A stretch of DNA of 64,000 bases from positions 558,001 through 622,000 of the forward strand of contig MU270023.1 in assembly GCA_021432635.1 (NCBI GenBank), written 5' to 3'. Positions within the stretch are counted from its first letter, which is position 1. Each line of letters opens with the position of its first letter. Position numbers and translations under genes: made by a program. The notes below the pieces were generated by a model. That model was not told where the DNA came from. It saw only the letters and a program-made list of their open reading frames with translations, and searched no databases. The stretch comes from Thozetella sp. PMI_491. Its lineage: Eukaryota; Ascomycota; Sordariomycetes; Chaetosphaeriales; Chaetosphaeriaceae. This document shows positions 22,187 through 33,537 of the stretch, one piece after another.

Positions 22187-23641
22187 CTAGCGAGATGCAC
22201 GTCCTTCCATAGTCGATCTCAACTCGGAAAGACTAGAAGCGAGGCTCCTGCTCTGCGCCGTCGCATAAAGGCTATCCGAATCGATAATAGAACAATCTAG
22301 AGCAACCTCCATACCACCGACGTCCGGAGACGCCTTGAGGCTTTCCTCCGCGGGCAAGCCGGTCTGGAGATTTGACTGGAAGATACCCGCCGCAGAGAAC
22401 GGGAGAAAATCTTCGTAGGTAATTGGCAATGTCTCCAGCACCCCCTCGTCTACGAGTCGGTCGATGATGCTCGGATCTTTGATGTTATCGTAGGACATTG
22501 AAATCGGAATCGACTTGCCAGTGCAACGGTACTCGCAGTACACGAGATCCCGCTGGCGAAGACTGTCCCAGGTGTCCGGGTACTTTTGAAAGGTCTGGCC
22601 TAGGATCTGGTCAACTATGTCGGGGCTCTGGCCCCGTGAGGTGCTCATCGCTTCCTCCAGGAGAGAGTCGTAAAGTCGGCGGCCTGCTGGCGTCACAGCC
22701 GCGCCGCGCTCCTCAATCTCGCCGAAGCGCGCCTTGTGGGACCCGTCCACGAGCATCTCCACTTCGCTACCCCCCTTGAACTTGATCGACTCTTCCAGCG
22801 CGAGGAAGCTAGTCTGCCGCAACAGAATCGGCCATTTTCGCACTGGCGGACCCTCGATTCTGTCCTTGACCGTCATGCCCTCCTGTTTCATAGCCGACTG
22901 CGCCAAGGTGATGTCCAGAGTCCGAGGCGTCAGATGGTTGATGTGGGCGGTTTTGAAGCAGGCGACGTCGGCGAGGATGGGGTGTTGCGCTTTCAGCAGC
23001 TGGTACTCCGCGCTCGTCGAGGCGGCGACTGGCGCCCAGCTAAACGTGTGCAGTGCTTCTCGGATGAAGACTTCGGCTTGCTCTGGGTGCAGCCCGTCCT
23101 GGTACTCGGCGACATTAAGCATCCGTAACAGCTCGTCGCTGAAGATTTGGCGCTTGGATAGGAGGTTCAGGGCTAACATCCGGGCCTCGTCGGAGCGGAT
23201 CAGCTCCGGGCGCAGGAGTGTCGTAAAAACGCGGAAGGGGTTGCGCCCTAGGGAAGCCACGTCGGTTGGGCGGAAGCAGGTGGCGTGCATGGGGATGCCG
23301 GCAGCGGAGAGGTCATAGTAGCCGACCGGCCGCATCCCTAGGACGGCGAAGATACGGCGAACCGTCCGGAGCTCCATAGGCTTTCCGAGGCGGATGGCCC
23401 CATGGCGTTCAAGTGTCAGGCGTTCGAGGCTGTCGGAGTTGTTCCGCCCCTCATAGGCTTTTCTATTAACCCCTTGCACGATGCGGATGAGGTCGCCGTA
23501 GAGAGGAACCTCGTTCTTGTACATCTGGGACATCGCCAAGGCAAAGGCGGTCCGGAGGTCATCAGGGTGGACGAAGTCCGCCTGTTGCTTCGCCCCAGTG
23601 CCAAATGGTGGCTCGGTGATGCCTAGAATGGTGGATGCCAT
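22187..23641 (-). CDS. DUF1338 protein, 2-oxoadipate dioxygenase/decarboxylase-like (HglS/YdcJ family)
   Basis: 484 residues, one exon. The N-terminus FVHPDDLRTAFALAMSQMY and LYGDLIRIVQGVN are family hallmarks. Likely iron ligands by analogy to bacterial HglS are H80 (in ERHGAIRLG, with R84 as the substrate-binding arginine), H236 (AHINHLTPR) and E308 (RFGEIEERG). Characterised members convert 2-oxoadipate to D-2-hydroxyglutarate with O2 in lysine breakdown. No targeting peptide is evident, so it is probably cytosolic. The 3' end faces the prolyl iminopeptidase about 200 bases away. Activity on 2-oxoadipate is inferred from family, not shown by the sequence. Confidence 0.88.
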   Translation of the reverse strand: MASTILGITEPPFGTGAKQQADFVHPDDLRTAFALAMSQMYKNEVPLYGDLIRIVQGVNRKAYEGRNNSDSLERLTLERHGAIRLGKPMELRTVRRIFAVLGMRPVGYYDLSAAGIPMHATCFRPTDVASLGRNPFRVFTTLLRPELIRSDEARMLALNLLSKRQIFSDELLRMLNVAEYQDGLHPEQAEVFIREALHTFSWAPVAASTSAEYQLLKAQHPILADVACFKTAHINHLTPRTLDITLAQSAMKQEGMTVKDRIEGPPVRKWPILLRQTSFLALEESIKFKGGSEVEMLVDGSHKARFGEIEERGAAVTPAGRRLYDSLLEEAMSTSRGQSPDIVDQILGQTFQKYPDTWDSLRQRDLVYCEYRCTGKSIPISMSYDNIKDPSIIDRLVDEGVLETLPITYEDFLPFSAAGIFQSNLQTGLPAEESLKASPDVGGMEVALDCSIIDSDSLYATAQSRSLASSLSELRSTMEGRASR

Positions 23642-25697
23642 GTTGTTTGATGTGAGAGATACGTAGGGTAGTTAGGCTTGGGTTACATCAGCTCATGTGA
23701 AGATGCGTTGACCATGGCGATTGCAGTTGACTTCAATATCCACCGCAGGGTCTCCATGATATTGAAAGGCATAGAGAGCCCTCGTGACTTCCACCACGGC
23801 TCCTACCGGCTCAGCCACGACTTTCATGTTTACGACGACATCCGGTTTTGATGGCATGATACTTGGGCACCATGCTACATCGAAGTAGGTGCCTCTCGGA
23901 GGAAGCCGTAGAGCTTTGCGGCCGTCGTTGGGGCGGCTAGCACCTGTGGCACATGCCTATCCCACGGTTTCTTCCAGCCGCCTCAGGTCCAGTGCCTCTC
24001 GGCAAATGCCGACCGTCCGGCTGGGAAGCTAAAAGAAAGTCGCCCCACTAGAAGGTATATCGCTGGAAGCCGCTCATTCCTTGCCGCTTTCCGGCCGGTG
24101 GGGACATTGCCGGAAACACCCGGAGCCAATCATCGAGGTTAACCACGAGACGCAGACAGCCGGGGAGCGAAGCAGAGACATATAATAGTCTCGTATTCCT
24201 GGGTCCTCTCTTGAACACGGTGAAGGGCGATGCTATGTAGGCAAGTAGCTGGGGAGCATCTGGAGGGTCCCTAGGACACGAACAACTTATTGGAGGCTTG
24301 AAGCAGGGTTGGTCGAGCAAATTTAAGTAACATAGGTACATACCAATCAATTGTGATCGCTTATGATGTGGCCACAGATTCTCGCCCCTAGAGCATCACG
24401 CGGTATTATCAACGCTGGAGAAACTACACCGCAAACGTGTTGTATGCGAGGCCTTGAAGCTCTTGCCGTCAGAAGAGATGGTAGACTCGTCTCCGTTGGA
24501 AAGGAGAGCTCGTTAACGGATAGCGTCTGGGAGGAGTCGATGCCGCTATATATCCCAGCTCGGTTCTACGATACTCTACTGTAGTGACCATCCTGTGGCG
24601 ATAAAGAGGCAGCTTGTTCTCATTTTGTAACCCTCAATAATTATGGAAAGCTAGGGTATGGGCCTCTCTCTTTTTTTTCTTCTTTTTTTTTGGGCTGCCT
24701 TCGCCTCGATGAAGTTGCATCACAAGTCATTCATCTTACAATCGCTCGTTCTGTGTTCTTCAGGCTGTACATCATAGTATCCTAGCTAAAGAAAACGAAA
24801 ACGACAGAAGTAGCAACTATATAACAAAGCCTACACATAGTGTTAATTTTTGATCTGCTTGCCGATTAATTTCACCATCCACCCACGCTTTGTATGTGGT
24901 ACACCTGCATAGAGACCCTTAGCGGGTCGCGCCAGCATCTATAGCCATGGCATTTGGCCTGCAGTGGAAGAGCTGCTCTACACCAATAGCTCCTGTCCCA
25001 CCAAGTGAGATCTAAAGTTGATTTCTCCGAGGAGGCTGTTTCCATCTGCAGCCCGCTAGGACGGCTTGTCCAAGGACAAGGAGTCGAATGCCGGATCACT
25101 CCTCAGTGTGCGTCAGCGACAATGATGCCTTACGCCATGGACCCTCTTTTATGCATGTCGACCACAAGATGAACAATGTAATCCTCCAGGAGTACATAGT
25201 GTGGTTTGTCGGAAGCTGCCGCGAACTAGGCGTTTCTGGATGTTTAAACCCCGTTACGCAGATCAGAGCCGTATCACAGCCACAGTCGGCGTCGAGCTAA
25301 TAGCGCCAACTTGCTCCGAATTAATCTTGCAGAACTACAGCACACGGGATGGGTGCCAAGACTTAAAGTCGTACAGGCCGTAGCCACCAGGATTGCGACG
25401 CAGTTGACGTTGCCGCTTTCCGCATCGGGACACTAGCTCAAGGCATCCGTATCCAAGTTCAGCCACTGACGACCATAGCCCAGGTTCAGTGGTCTATCAA
25501 AAAGAGTATACACTGCGACAGATTTTGCTGGGTGGTTATAAGGCGTCAACCCTAATGGCGACTTTGCCTTTCTCGTCATAACGTGGATGCGACTATAGAC
25601 ATTCCGAACCTCTTCCCTGCAGGCCAAGATTTGACTGCATTTTACTGGAGCTCTCATTACAGAGAAATTGTGGCCCAAGTTTGCGCTCGCGGCCACC
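23642..25697. other. Gene-poor intergenic stretch
   Basis: About 2 kb without a supportable gene. It holds a pyrimidine-rich tract (about 24662-24692, ctctctctt then runs of t). Several 60-100 codon ORFs occur but none resembles a protein family. Confidence 0.45.
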
Positions 25698-26471
25698 ATG
25701 GCTCAAAGTCTTCAGCTCCGGCTTCCCTATTTGATGGTGTCCATACTAGCAGCTACCGAATGTATTTGGGGTCTAGCCAATTCACCTTTTCCTCCAACCA
25801 TGATAGAGTTTTCTTCGCAGTTTCAACAACCTCTACCACCTGTCGTCAAGACTGAGTTCAACGCAAGTTTCATTCAACACAAATGGTGACTACCTCCTTT
25901 CAGTTCATCAGTATACCCCCCACAGCCAGGCTGGCCTAACCCCAAATCAGGAACCAGCACCTCTCCCACATCACCGCGGGCTATCTCTACCACTCGCCCA
26001 CCCGCAAGGAGATCAGAGTCGACCAGGCTTACAGCGGCACTTTGGGCTCTTCGATGTTCAACTTCAACAATGTTACCGAAGGCGGCCTGGTGGATAATAC
26101 TTTAATCAGCTTCACCGACACCTGCTGCACGTCGCCTCAGATTTGGAGAGGTTACGTCAACTCCGACTTCCCATTGATCATGCCTGATGTCTTGATAAAC
26201 GCAGAAGCAGTTTTCGTTGGATTGGCTCGCCGAGATCTAACGAAAGGGGAAGTTGCCGCCGTAAGTGCGCCCCCCTCGGCGTCTATCTCCCGCCAATTCT
26301 ATATGCAACTGACATTTGTTAACACAACCATCATAGTGGAGCATCCTGTACCAAGGGTTAATACCTGCGACGGTGTTCGTTGACCCTACTGGAGTTATCG
26401 TAGGCTACGATTATTTCTTCCCGGTCGACCGGACACGTGTAGTCACGGAATTCTTTAATATAGTCACATAG
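25698..26471 (+). CDS. Small secreted protein of unknown function
   Basis: Three exons, 25698-25885, 25951-26260 and 26337-26471, with introns 25886-25950 and 26261-26336; 210 residues. Splices give FIQHKWNQHLSHITAGYLY and GEVAAWSILYQGLIPATVF without frame loss. Residues 1-26 form a signal peptide (LPYLMVSILAATECIWGLA). The mature part starts SPFPPTMIEFSSQF and contains FNFNNVTEGGLVDN, a CC pair (TDTCCTSPQIW) and the C-terminal VFVDPTGVIVGYDYFFP. There is no membrane anchor. The form is that of a conserved fungal secreted protein, but I cannot name a family. Confidence 0.8.
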
Positions 26472-27198
26472 CTTCAAGCATCAGAGAGAGAAAGAAAGAA
26501 AGGATCCGAAAGCCCCTTGGAGTTATTCAAGCAATCTAGTACAACCTTATTTCCGAACCACGGCCGCCGTAAAGCAAATAGTGATGTATCTTCACCATCT
26601 AGCCTTTCATCTCTCCTTTCTAGATATTATTTGCAGTGCTGGACATCTCATACTTCAGCCGTGTTGAGAGGTAGAGATTCACGGTAAGAGGCATAGAGTC
26701 AATCTAGAGGGCATTCAGCAATTAATTAATTGTTTGAGTGACATATAGGTAAGTGGTGGGTATATCAGCCCACTATGTATGGTGCTGAAAGTTGTTCTCC
26801 CAACCACCTCCAATACAGGGTATCCAACCCTGTGGATCCGGTGGCTTCCAACAAACCGAGTAGAAACGCGCAAGCGCAGGGCCCTAAGAGGATATGTATT
26901 GAGAAGGGTCAAATCAATTCTTATCATCACCGTCACATTAAGGCAATATCTGTGCTGTCCTTTTGTGCAGCTAACGCGCACCGGAGCATGATCCTGATTG
27001 GGACGAATTCTGGCCCCCAACCCCTCACCTTTGTGCACAGCAGCCCCCCTCCTCGCCCGAAATTTATATCTCATTCTGCAATCAATTGGACTATCTCCCA
27101 ATTGCAGCCAAGCCTTGGCTTTTGTTTTATGCCTGAAGACGGTTTTTCAGAGCGGTGCGTCGCAGGAGAAATAAGCACCTCCCTAACAACCTTCTATC
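26472..27198. other. Intergenic upstream of the P450
   Basis: No gene. Contains a short AT repeat (ttaattaattg near 26722-26732). The P450 promoter should be in its right half. Confidence 0.45.
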
Positions 27199-29015
27199 AT
27201 GACGTTCTCGCCGAGTGTCGAAAGCTTCACCGCGGTGTTGACGTGGCCTAACTTGGCCCGCCTGGCTGGTCTTTGGCTCGGGTATCAAGTCCTGGTGGCT
27301 CTCTACAACATATCGCCTTTTCACCCTCTGAGCCGCTTCCCCGGACCGAAGTTGGCCGCCATGACGCTGCTCTATGAGTGCTGGTATGATCTGATTCTTG
27401 TTGGGAAGTATACGAAAGCAATCGCAAAGATGCACGAGGCGTACGGTAAGGAGTTACTCAGCTTCTCGCCCACCGCCGACTATAGTATCACTGACTCAAT
27501 CTTAGGTCCAATTGTTAGAATCAGCCCCAGTGAGCTACATTGCAATGATCCAGATTTCATCGATGAGATCTATGCAGGGGCGGGGCGTAAACGCGACAAG
27601 CCACAGCATCTTGTGAATTCCTTCGCCGGCCCGTCTGTTGTGTCGGCCTTCGCTACAATTGACCACGACCTTCACCGTGTCCGACGTGGCGCTATGAATA
27701 AGTTCTTCTCACGGTCGCTGATGCTCAATCTCGAAGGGGATATTAGAGAGCTTGCAGCACAACTCTGTGATAAATTGATTCGTAAGATACCCCTTAGCTG
27801 TATCTTACTTTTCTTCCGTTCCCTCACCCTGCTTACCCAACTTGCTGCTGGTTGCTTCATCCCTGTTTTAACAGACGGGCCATAATTTATAGGAAATCCA
27901 ACTCGTGGTCGGCCTTTCGACTTAACCTCCGCTTACAGTTGTTACACAAGCGATGTTATCTCGGCGTACTGCTTTGGCACCTCCCTGGGCTTTGTCGCCC
28001 AGCCGGACTGGGAGCCCAACTTTCGCGAACCTATTAACGGCTTCGCTAATGGTACCTTTATCTTTCGGTTCTTCCCAGTATTGCGCGGTCTTGTCACTGT
28101 TGTACCCTTTTTTTCTCGCTTTCTACCTAAGGAGATCCGCATCCTTATGACCGAGATGTATGTGCATATGCCAGCGCGCATCCGCAAGGCTAAGGTGGAC
28201 CGCGAGGCGGGTATTAAATACGACCGCCCGACGGTATTTAGCGACATACTGGGCTCGTCGTTGCCGGAAGAGGAGAAAACCGTGTTCCGTCTGGTGGCCG
28301 AGGGATTCGGTCTCGTTGGCGCCGGAACTGAAACGACAAGCTGGGCCATGACCGTCCTTTCTTACCATCTCTTGACAAAACCCGAACTATTGGATCGTTT
28401 AAGGGAGTCTCTTGAAAGAGTAGATCCCGCGAACCTCGAATCTTGGGTCACGCTAGAAAAGATCCCTTATTTATACGCTGTCATCATGGAAAGTTTACGA
28501 CTATCCTATGGTATCGGAGCGCGGAGCCCTCGTATTCCACGGGACGAGGATCTTGTCTATCGCGGCATATACGATGGTCAGCAGTACGAATATGTGATCC
28601 CGAAAGGGACATCCATCGGCATGTCCACATTTTTGATCCATCACAACAAGGACCTATTCCCCGATTCGGAGATCTTCATACCCGAACGTTGGCTAGACAG
28701 CCGAGGCCTGAAGAGGCGCGAATTAGAGAAGGGATTCTTTGCCTTCTCCCGAGGTAGCAGACAATGCGTCGGCATGAAGCGAGTGTCCCAATCCTTGTGA
28801 GGGCCACTATTGCTAACACTCCTTCTAGCCTGGCCCAATGCGAGCTGTATCTCGTAACCGCGGCTCTCGCTCTACGCGTGTTTCCTCGTATGAAGCTTTA
28901 CGAGACTACAGTAGAGGACGTGGAATACAACTATGATATGCTAGTCGCTAGACCAAAGGCGAGCTCCAAGGGCGTGAGAGTTGTAATGCCCGAGCTTCTC
29001 GAGGAGATAATGTAA
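27199..29015 (+). CDS. Cytochrome P450, CYP58/trichodiene-oxygenase-like
   Basis: Four exons, 27199-27445, 27506-27781, 27893-28778 and 28829-29015; 531 residues. Introns 1 and 2 are GT-AG; intron 3 (28779-28828) is GC-AG. Residues 15-45 form an N-terminal membrane anchor, followed by the Pro-rich hinge FHPLSRFPGPKLAAMT. The segment YGPIVRISPSELHCNDP is the usual K-helix-proximal start. The I-helix oxygen motif is AGTETTSW, the K-helix motif is ESLR, the PERF-like motif is FIPERW and the haem loop is FSRGSRQCVGM with the axial Cys. The hinge plus LYECWYDLILVGKY resembles CYP58-type enzymes such as Tri4. ER membrane monooxygenase; substrate unknown. No terpene cyclase, PKS or NRPS is nearby, so a secondary-metabolite role is unsupported here. 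Confidence 0.92.
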
Positions 29016-29166
29016 ATAGATGCTCGATAGAATAGCATGTGCTCTTGGTGGTCCAAACGTTTGTCGCTCAAGTGAGGGTGCTAGAATATACCTAGAAGAG
29101 TCTATAATAGAACTTGGGTTTAAAATAAGTACATCCTTGATGGTACGAGAACAAAATGATTGTTAC

Positions 29167-30873
29167 CTATTGATCTTCGGCGTCTTCAGCAACCCAATAT
29201 GCCTCAACCTCCGCAATGCATGTCCGAGCCGGGATGGTGACCGCAATGGGAAACCTGCCATAGTCGGGATCATCATTAGGCATGATGATGAACTCCCCAC
29301 TCCTCGTTTCGTCGCCATTCAGCACTCTTAGCGTCCGAAGCTTCCCATCTTCTCCGACCTCTTTCTCCTCCGCCGTCAAGATGCCGGTGAACGTCGCCTC
29401 CTTCCGCACGCTCTTGAACCGGGCGTGGAAGCCTCGTCCCACGAGCAGAAACTTGGCATCTCCTAGGTGGAGTATCATGCCTCCTCCCGGGCCAGGTTTT
29501 CCGAAGACAAATGCCCGCTCGACAGTGACCTCGAGGTCTCCGAACACCCTGACCCACTTTTCCTTGCCTCGGCCGTTGACTTCTTCGTCAAAGAAGAAAC
29601 CCATCCGGTCAGCTGGGGCAGCAGACAGTAGGTAATCCTTTGTCTGAGCTAGGAGCTTGTATTCCCGCCCGACTTCTTCGGCCCCGGTATCGATGCCGAA
29701 CGGACTTGTGCCGAGAGCCCCGTAGGTTGCATATGCCAACCAGACTCTCCTAGCGCCATTTGCATCCCTTCTCTGCTCCGGTATGAAGAGAGGATTTTCA
29801 TTGGCAGTGTAGTCAATGCATACGCCCTCGTATTCATGAAAGTATAAATCTGGCGCCAAGAAGTCCAGCGCAGGAGCGTTGAACTTCCATATGTCCATGA
29901 CGTGAGGGCACGGCCCGCCGGACGGATAGACCCCCGCTTCCGCACCACCACCGACTACTATCGGAGTGCCGGTCAGGTCTAGGGCAGATGGGTCGTCAAA
30001 GTTGAGCCAAGTGTTGGTATACAGCGGAATGGGGTATTCTTGTCTCCCTGCCGCGGCGACGCGCCCGACGTACCGACTGATATGGTAAGCCATGAACGCC
30101 TCGTTAGCGCGAACGCCCGGCCCGAAGACACTCTCCCACGAATGTGAACCCTGCTCCGGTATAGTGCCATATCTGGCGGAAAACTTTTGGTGTGTGGTTG
30201 TGTTGTTGAGATGCTTTAGGAGATCCTCGGGCACGGGTTCTGCGAAAGCCTTCTCGGCAACACGGGAGCGATCTCTTGAGTCGCCAAGCAGGCCTGTCTC
30301 GTTCTCCACCTGTACCATTAGGACTGTGTTATGCAGCCCATCCACTTCTTTCAGGTGCCTCATCAGCGCAGTAAACGCTCTCGAATCGGCTTTGCAGCCC
30401 TCCTCACTCAGAGGGCTCACCATCTCCACGGTCCTCTTGACTCCGCCCGCCTCGAGCACATGGCACCGCGGGAAGCGCTTCGTGTCCTTTTTTACCCAGC
30501 CGGGCGCATATGTGGAGATGCCATTCTTGTAGGTGCCAAACCACAAGATGACAAGACGCATGTCATGCTCCCGTGCCCCGTCGAGAACGGCGTCCAGCTC
30601 GGCAAAGTCAAACTGCCCTTCGACTGGCTCGATCATCTCCCAGCTGACACTGCCGACTAGCGTGTTGATGTTCTGGGCTTTCATGGCCGGCCATACCTCC
30701 GACATGAACCGCGCCGAGCTGAGCGAGGAATTGTGCAGCTCACCAGCGAGCATCAGAAATGGCTTGCCATTGACTATGAGGTGGGTCGATCCATTCGTGC
30801 GGCGCAGGTGCGGGATGGTGGTGGTGATGGGATTCATCGGGAGTGCGGTTGGAGGGAGCTCGGGAGCTGTCAT
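29167..30873 (-). CDS. Glycoside hydrolase family 35 beta-galactosidase (with DUF5597-type C-terminus), intracellular
   Basis: 568 residues from the ATG at 30873; the frame is open upstream to 31026 but the earlier residues do not look like the family. No signal peptide, so the enzyme should act in the cytosol. The TIM-barrel begins FLMLAGELHNSS and NTLVGSVSWEMIEPVEGQFDF. The acid/base Glu is in VQVENETG (about residue 192) and the nucleophile is probably the Glu of PLFIPEQRR. A C-terminal beta domain follows. It hydrolyses terminal beta-D-galactosides such as lactose. It is on the same strand as the next gene upstream, a Zn2Cys6 regulator (gap 306 bases), with a divergent MFS sugar transporter beyond: a galactoside-use group. 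Confidence 0.9.
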   Translation of the reverse strand: MTAPELPPTALPMNPITTTIPHLRRTNGSTHLIVNGKPFLMLAGELHNSSLSSARFMSEVWPAMKAQNINTLVGSVSWEMIEPVEGQFDFAELDAVLDGAREHDMRLVILWFGTYKNGISTYAPGWVKKDTKRFPRCHVLEAGGVKRTVEMVSPLSEEGCKADSRAFTALMRHLKEVDGLHNTVLMVQVENETGLLGDSRDRSRVAEKAFAEPVPEDLLKHLNNTTTHQKFSARYGTIPEQGSHSWESVFGPGVRANEAFMAYHISRYVGRVAAAGRQEYPIPLYTNTWLNFDDPSALDLTGTPIVVGGGAEAGVYPSGGPCPHVMDIWKFNAPALDFLAPDLYFHEYEGVCIDYTANENPLFIPEQRRDANGARRVWLAYATYGALGTSPFGIDTGAEEVGREYKLLAQTKDYLLSAAPADRMGFFFDEEVNGRGKEKWVRVFGDLEVTVERAFVFGKPGPGGGMILHLGDAKFLLVGRGFHARFKSVRKEATFTGILTAEEKEVGEDGKLRTLRVLNGDETRSGEFIIMPNDDPDYGRFPIAVTIPARTCIAEVEAYWVAEDAEDQ

Positions 30874-31179
30874 AGTGAATGGCAGAGGCAAGTATTGTGT
30901 GGGATTAGTGGAAGGTGTGCAACAGGAACCAGCTCGAAGCTTGAGCTCTGCCCATTGAAATAAAAACCGCCTTCGCGGAGCTACATCTGAGCCTGCGAAT
31001 GTGCTCCATCGGAACCCACAATACACACCTGACGAACTACATGCCTAGGTAGCTAATGACAGTGTGAGTCCAGGGGCAATCACACACACCAATGTCCGAG
31101 GCCGATGAGGGGCAATGCCGGACTTAGTTCGCAGTATTTGAGGGGCAGCCTAGCGCATGCTTCGGTGAAACTTCGCAGC
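30874..31179. promoter_or_regulatory. Upstream region of the GH35 gene
   Basis: 306 bases between the stop codon of the Zn2Cys6 regulator and the GH35 start, both on the minus strand. It must hold the GH35 promoter unless the pair is co-transcribed. No clear motif was seen. Confidence 0.45.
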
Positions 31180-32966
31180 TTATGGATCCGAGGCTATGTC
31201 CCCCGGATCGTCTCGCTCACCCCGCAAAAACGCAACTGCCGGCCGAAAATCAAGTGTGTCCAACTTCCAAAGGAGCCGTTCTATCTTTTCTCTTGCCCCA
31301 TCCCCGGCTGGCACGTGCTGCAGACTCAACTGCTCCAGGTATGCTGCACCGATGTCCCTGACTTTCGGCACAACGCTGCTCCCATTGGCATCGAACACCG
31401 CCTGCGGCATGTGGTAAAGGATCTCGAGCAGGTCGTCTATGATGCGCTGGTGTTCCGCCGCCACATGGTCAACCGCGCTCTGGGTTCCGAACTTCTGTAG
31501 CAAATTTGATCGTATATGCAACGCACTGATGTACAGGTTTACGACCTGCACATCATGCAGCGATGTGACGGCTGCCGGTCGGGACAAGCCACCCCTCCAT
31601 CGGATTGAAGGAGGAAGGCCGTCAATTGTCGCTTGTACACGTTCGGTATACCGTTGGAGGGCTTCATTCGGTTGTATACTTGGTGTAGTCTGTGCCTCAT
31701 GCCAAATCATGAACAAATCACTTAGGTGGTTCAGCCCGGGCACATATGATGTATCGTCACCCGACCATGGAGACACGGAATGGGGTGAACAATAGCTCTC
31801 CGTATCAAGCTCACGATCCGTCAGTACGAGAGGCCTAAGTTGGGCTAGCTTCTCTTGGTGAGTGAGCAAACCAATAGAAAGTCGCCCGAAGAGGTCGCAG
31901 CTACTATTGTGCGAGCCACGCCGTCAGCACCAGCTTGTTTTCTCGCAACGAAAACACTCACCATGCCCAGGCGACCAGCAGCCAGAAGAGCCTTTTTAGC
32001 ATCTCCTTCTCAACCAGGGGCAGCTGCTCCAAACAATAATACGCCAGATACCTTGCTCCAGCGGCTGACTGAGAGCCAACATGGTAAGCCCAGACATCGT
32101 CAATGGCAGTTAGAGTAGCAGATGCCGTACCCAGGTTGTACATGGCGATGCACCAGTCAAGGCTATACTGTGCCTTGGTGGACCTTTGCGCCAAGAGCTG
32201 ATGCGTTTCGACTACTTGAAGGCACCTGTCCACCGTCAACTGATCATAGTCGCTTCTCTTAAGCGTGGCTACCGCAGCTGCACAGACAGAAATCACAAGG
32301 CCGCTGAACAGCGGGTTTTTTTCTGCCTCGCCATCGTAAAGGCGCGAAAGGAAGCGCCGTCTGTGTAGGATTGGTGCTACCGAGTGGATGTGGTCAAACC
32401 AGTCGTTCACCGCACGCATAATAAGCTCCGGGGGGGCCAGTTGGGTTAGCCAGGTAGTGTTCCCTGGCAGGGCGTCGGGACCAGCCCAGGAGCCCGGCGT
32501 GGACGTTACGAACGATCCTCTTCGTTGAGGGTCCGGTTCCGAGCTGTTATGAGGGGTGGAGACGGGTTGGGATGGACTTCGAACTGCCCCGGGATCCCCA
32601 GCTTGTGCATATTGCGCAGCATGTCTAATTACGCGTCAGCTGATACCATGCACCAGCAAATGCTTGCTATTGCGGACCTATTTGCTGGCCCGCGCTTCCG
32701 CCTCGGTCGGTTATGAGTGCAGCTTGTTCCCAGAAAGATGCAGCCGTTGCATTGGGTTGCATTAGGAGCGTATTGGCACTATTGACTCTCAGGTTAAGTT
32801 AGGTCCTTTTCTCGTCATATCCCGGCCGTTTATTCCACACCTTGACTTTCCGGCTGCGGCACACGTCGCATGCAAGCTGTGGCTTCCTGGTCGTTGCGCT
32901 TGAGTTCCCGGTAGGTGGGCCATGGCTTTGCGGGGAAGTGACGTCCTGATCCCCCATCGATTCCAT
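31180..32966 (-). CDS. Zn2Cys6 transcription factor, likely regulator of the galactoside cluster
   Basis: Four exons, 32966-32841, 32778-32678, 32624-31962 and 31900-31180; 536 residues, introns 53-63 nt, all GT-AG. The zinc cluster is split: LACDVCRSRKVK in exon 1, then CQYAPNATQCNGC and IFLGTSCTHNRPRRKRG in exon 2, joining to GPANRHAAQYA. The basic linker RPRRKRGPANR is shared with many sugar-use regulators. The middle domain shows AVNDWFDHIHSVAPILHRRR and, across the last intron, LLVAWACCDLFGRLSIGL. It is nuclear. It lies between a GH35 beta-galactosidase and a divergently transcribed sugar transporter, the normal place for a pathway regulator; control of those genes is inference. Confidence 0.92.
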
Positions 32967-33537
32967 GATCTACCACGGGAAGTGGAGAGAATCAGTTGGT
33001 GGTGTTAAAAGGAGAAACATCGCAGTTTTACCGGAGCGTTCGATCGGCATATAAAATCCCCGCAGTAACTTCGCATTAACACCCCGCCACCGCGCGCCTG
33101 TATCACCTCCACAAAGCATTGACTTAATCCTTCTGGGCATAGTGGCCTCCGCTAGGGGGTGGTAATTGGTGCGCTTCGTTTTGTTGCCCTAAACTTTGGG
33201 CCTCTCCGCTTTTCATCCCCGGACCATGAAGCAAGCATAGCACGAGAGCTTCCCCAGAGTAGCAAAGTCTGGAACCACGAGGCGAGTCTGCTGCTCCACT
33301 TTACCACCCCACGGGGCGCCAGGCTTTTGATTCGATGATGTGCGGGGCGGTACAGACCATCGGACGAAGCCGTCTTGCCCACACTAATAGGAGAGCATTG
33401 TCATCTCGTGAGAGCTTCCAGTGTGTGTATATTAACCCTTCCCGCTATCCTCATGCTGGTGTTCGGACCAAGCACGCGTGCCAAGCGCCCCTCGTCAACT
33501 ATTCCGTCGTTGTCATTACCCAGCTTCTCCGAACATC
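32967..33537. promoter_or_regulatory. Divergent promoter of regulator and sugar transporter, with CreA-type sites
   Basis: 571 bases between two genes transcribed away from each other. Four matches to the carbon-catabolite repressor consensus SYGGRG are visible: 33082-33087 (CCCCGC, reverse), 33217-33222 (CCCCGG, reverse), 33307-33312 (CCCCAC, reverse) and 33342-33347 (GCGGGG). A TATA-like atataaaat lies at 33050-33058. The consensus is short and common, so these support glucose repression only weakly. Confidence 0.5.

Noticed and set aside
22734-23318. 194-codon plus-strand ORF
   Set aside because: Antisense to the DUF1338 coding exon.
27199-29015. Secondary-metabolite gene cluster around the P450
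   Set aside because: No PKS, NRPS, terpene cyclase or methyltransferase within the window.
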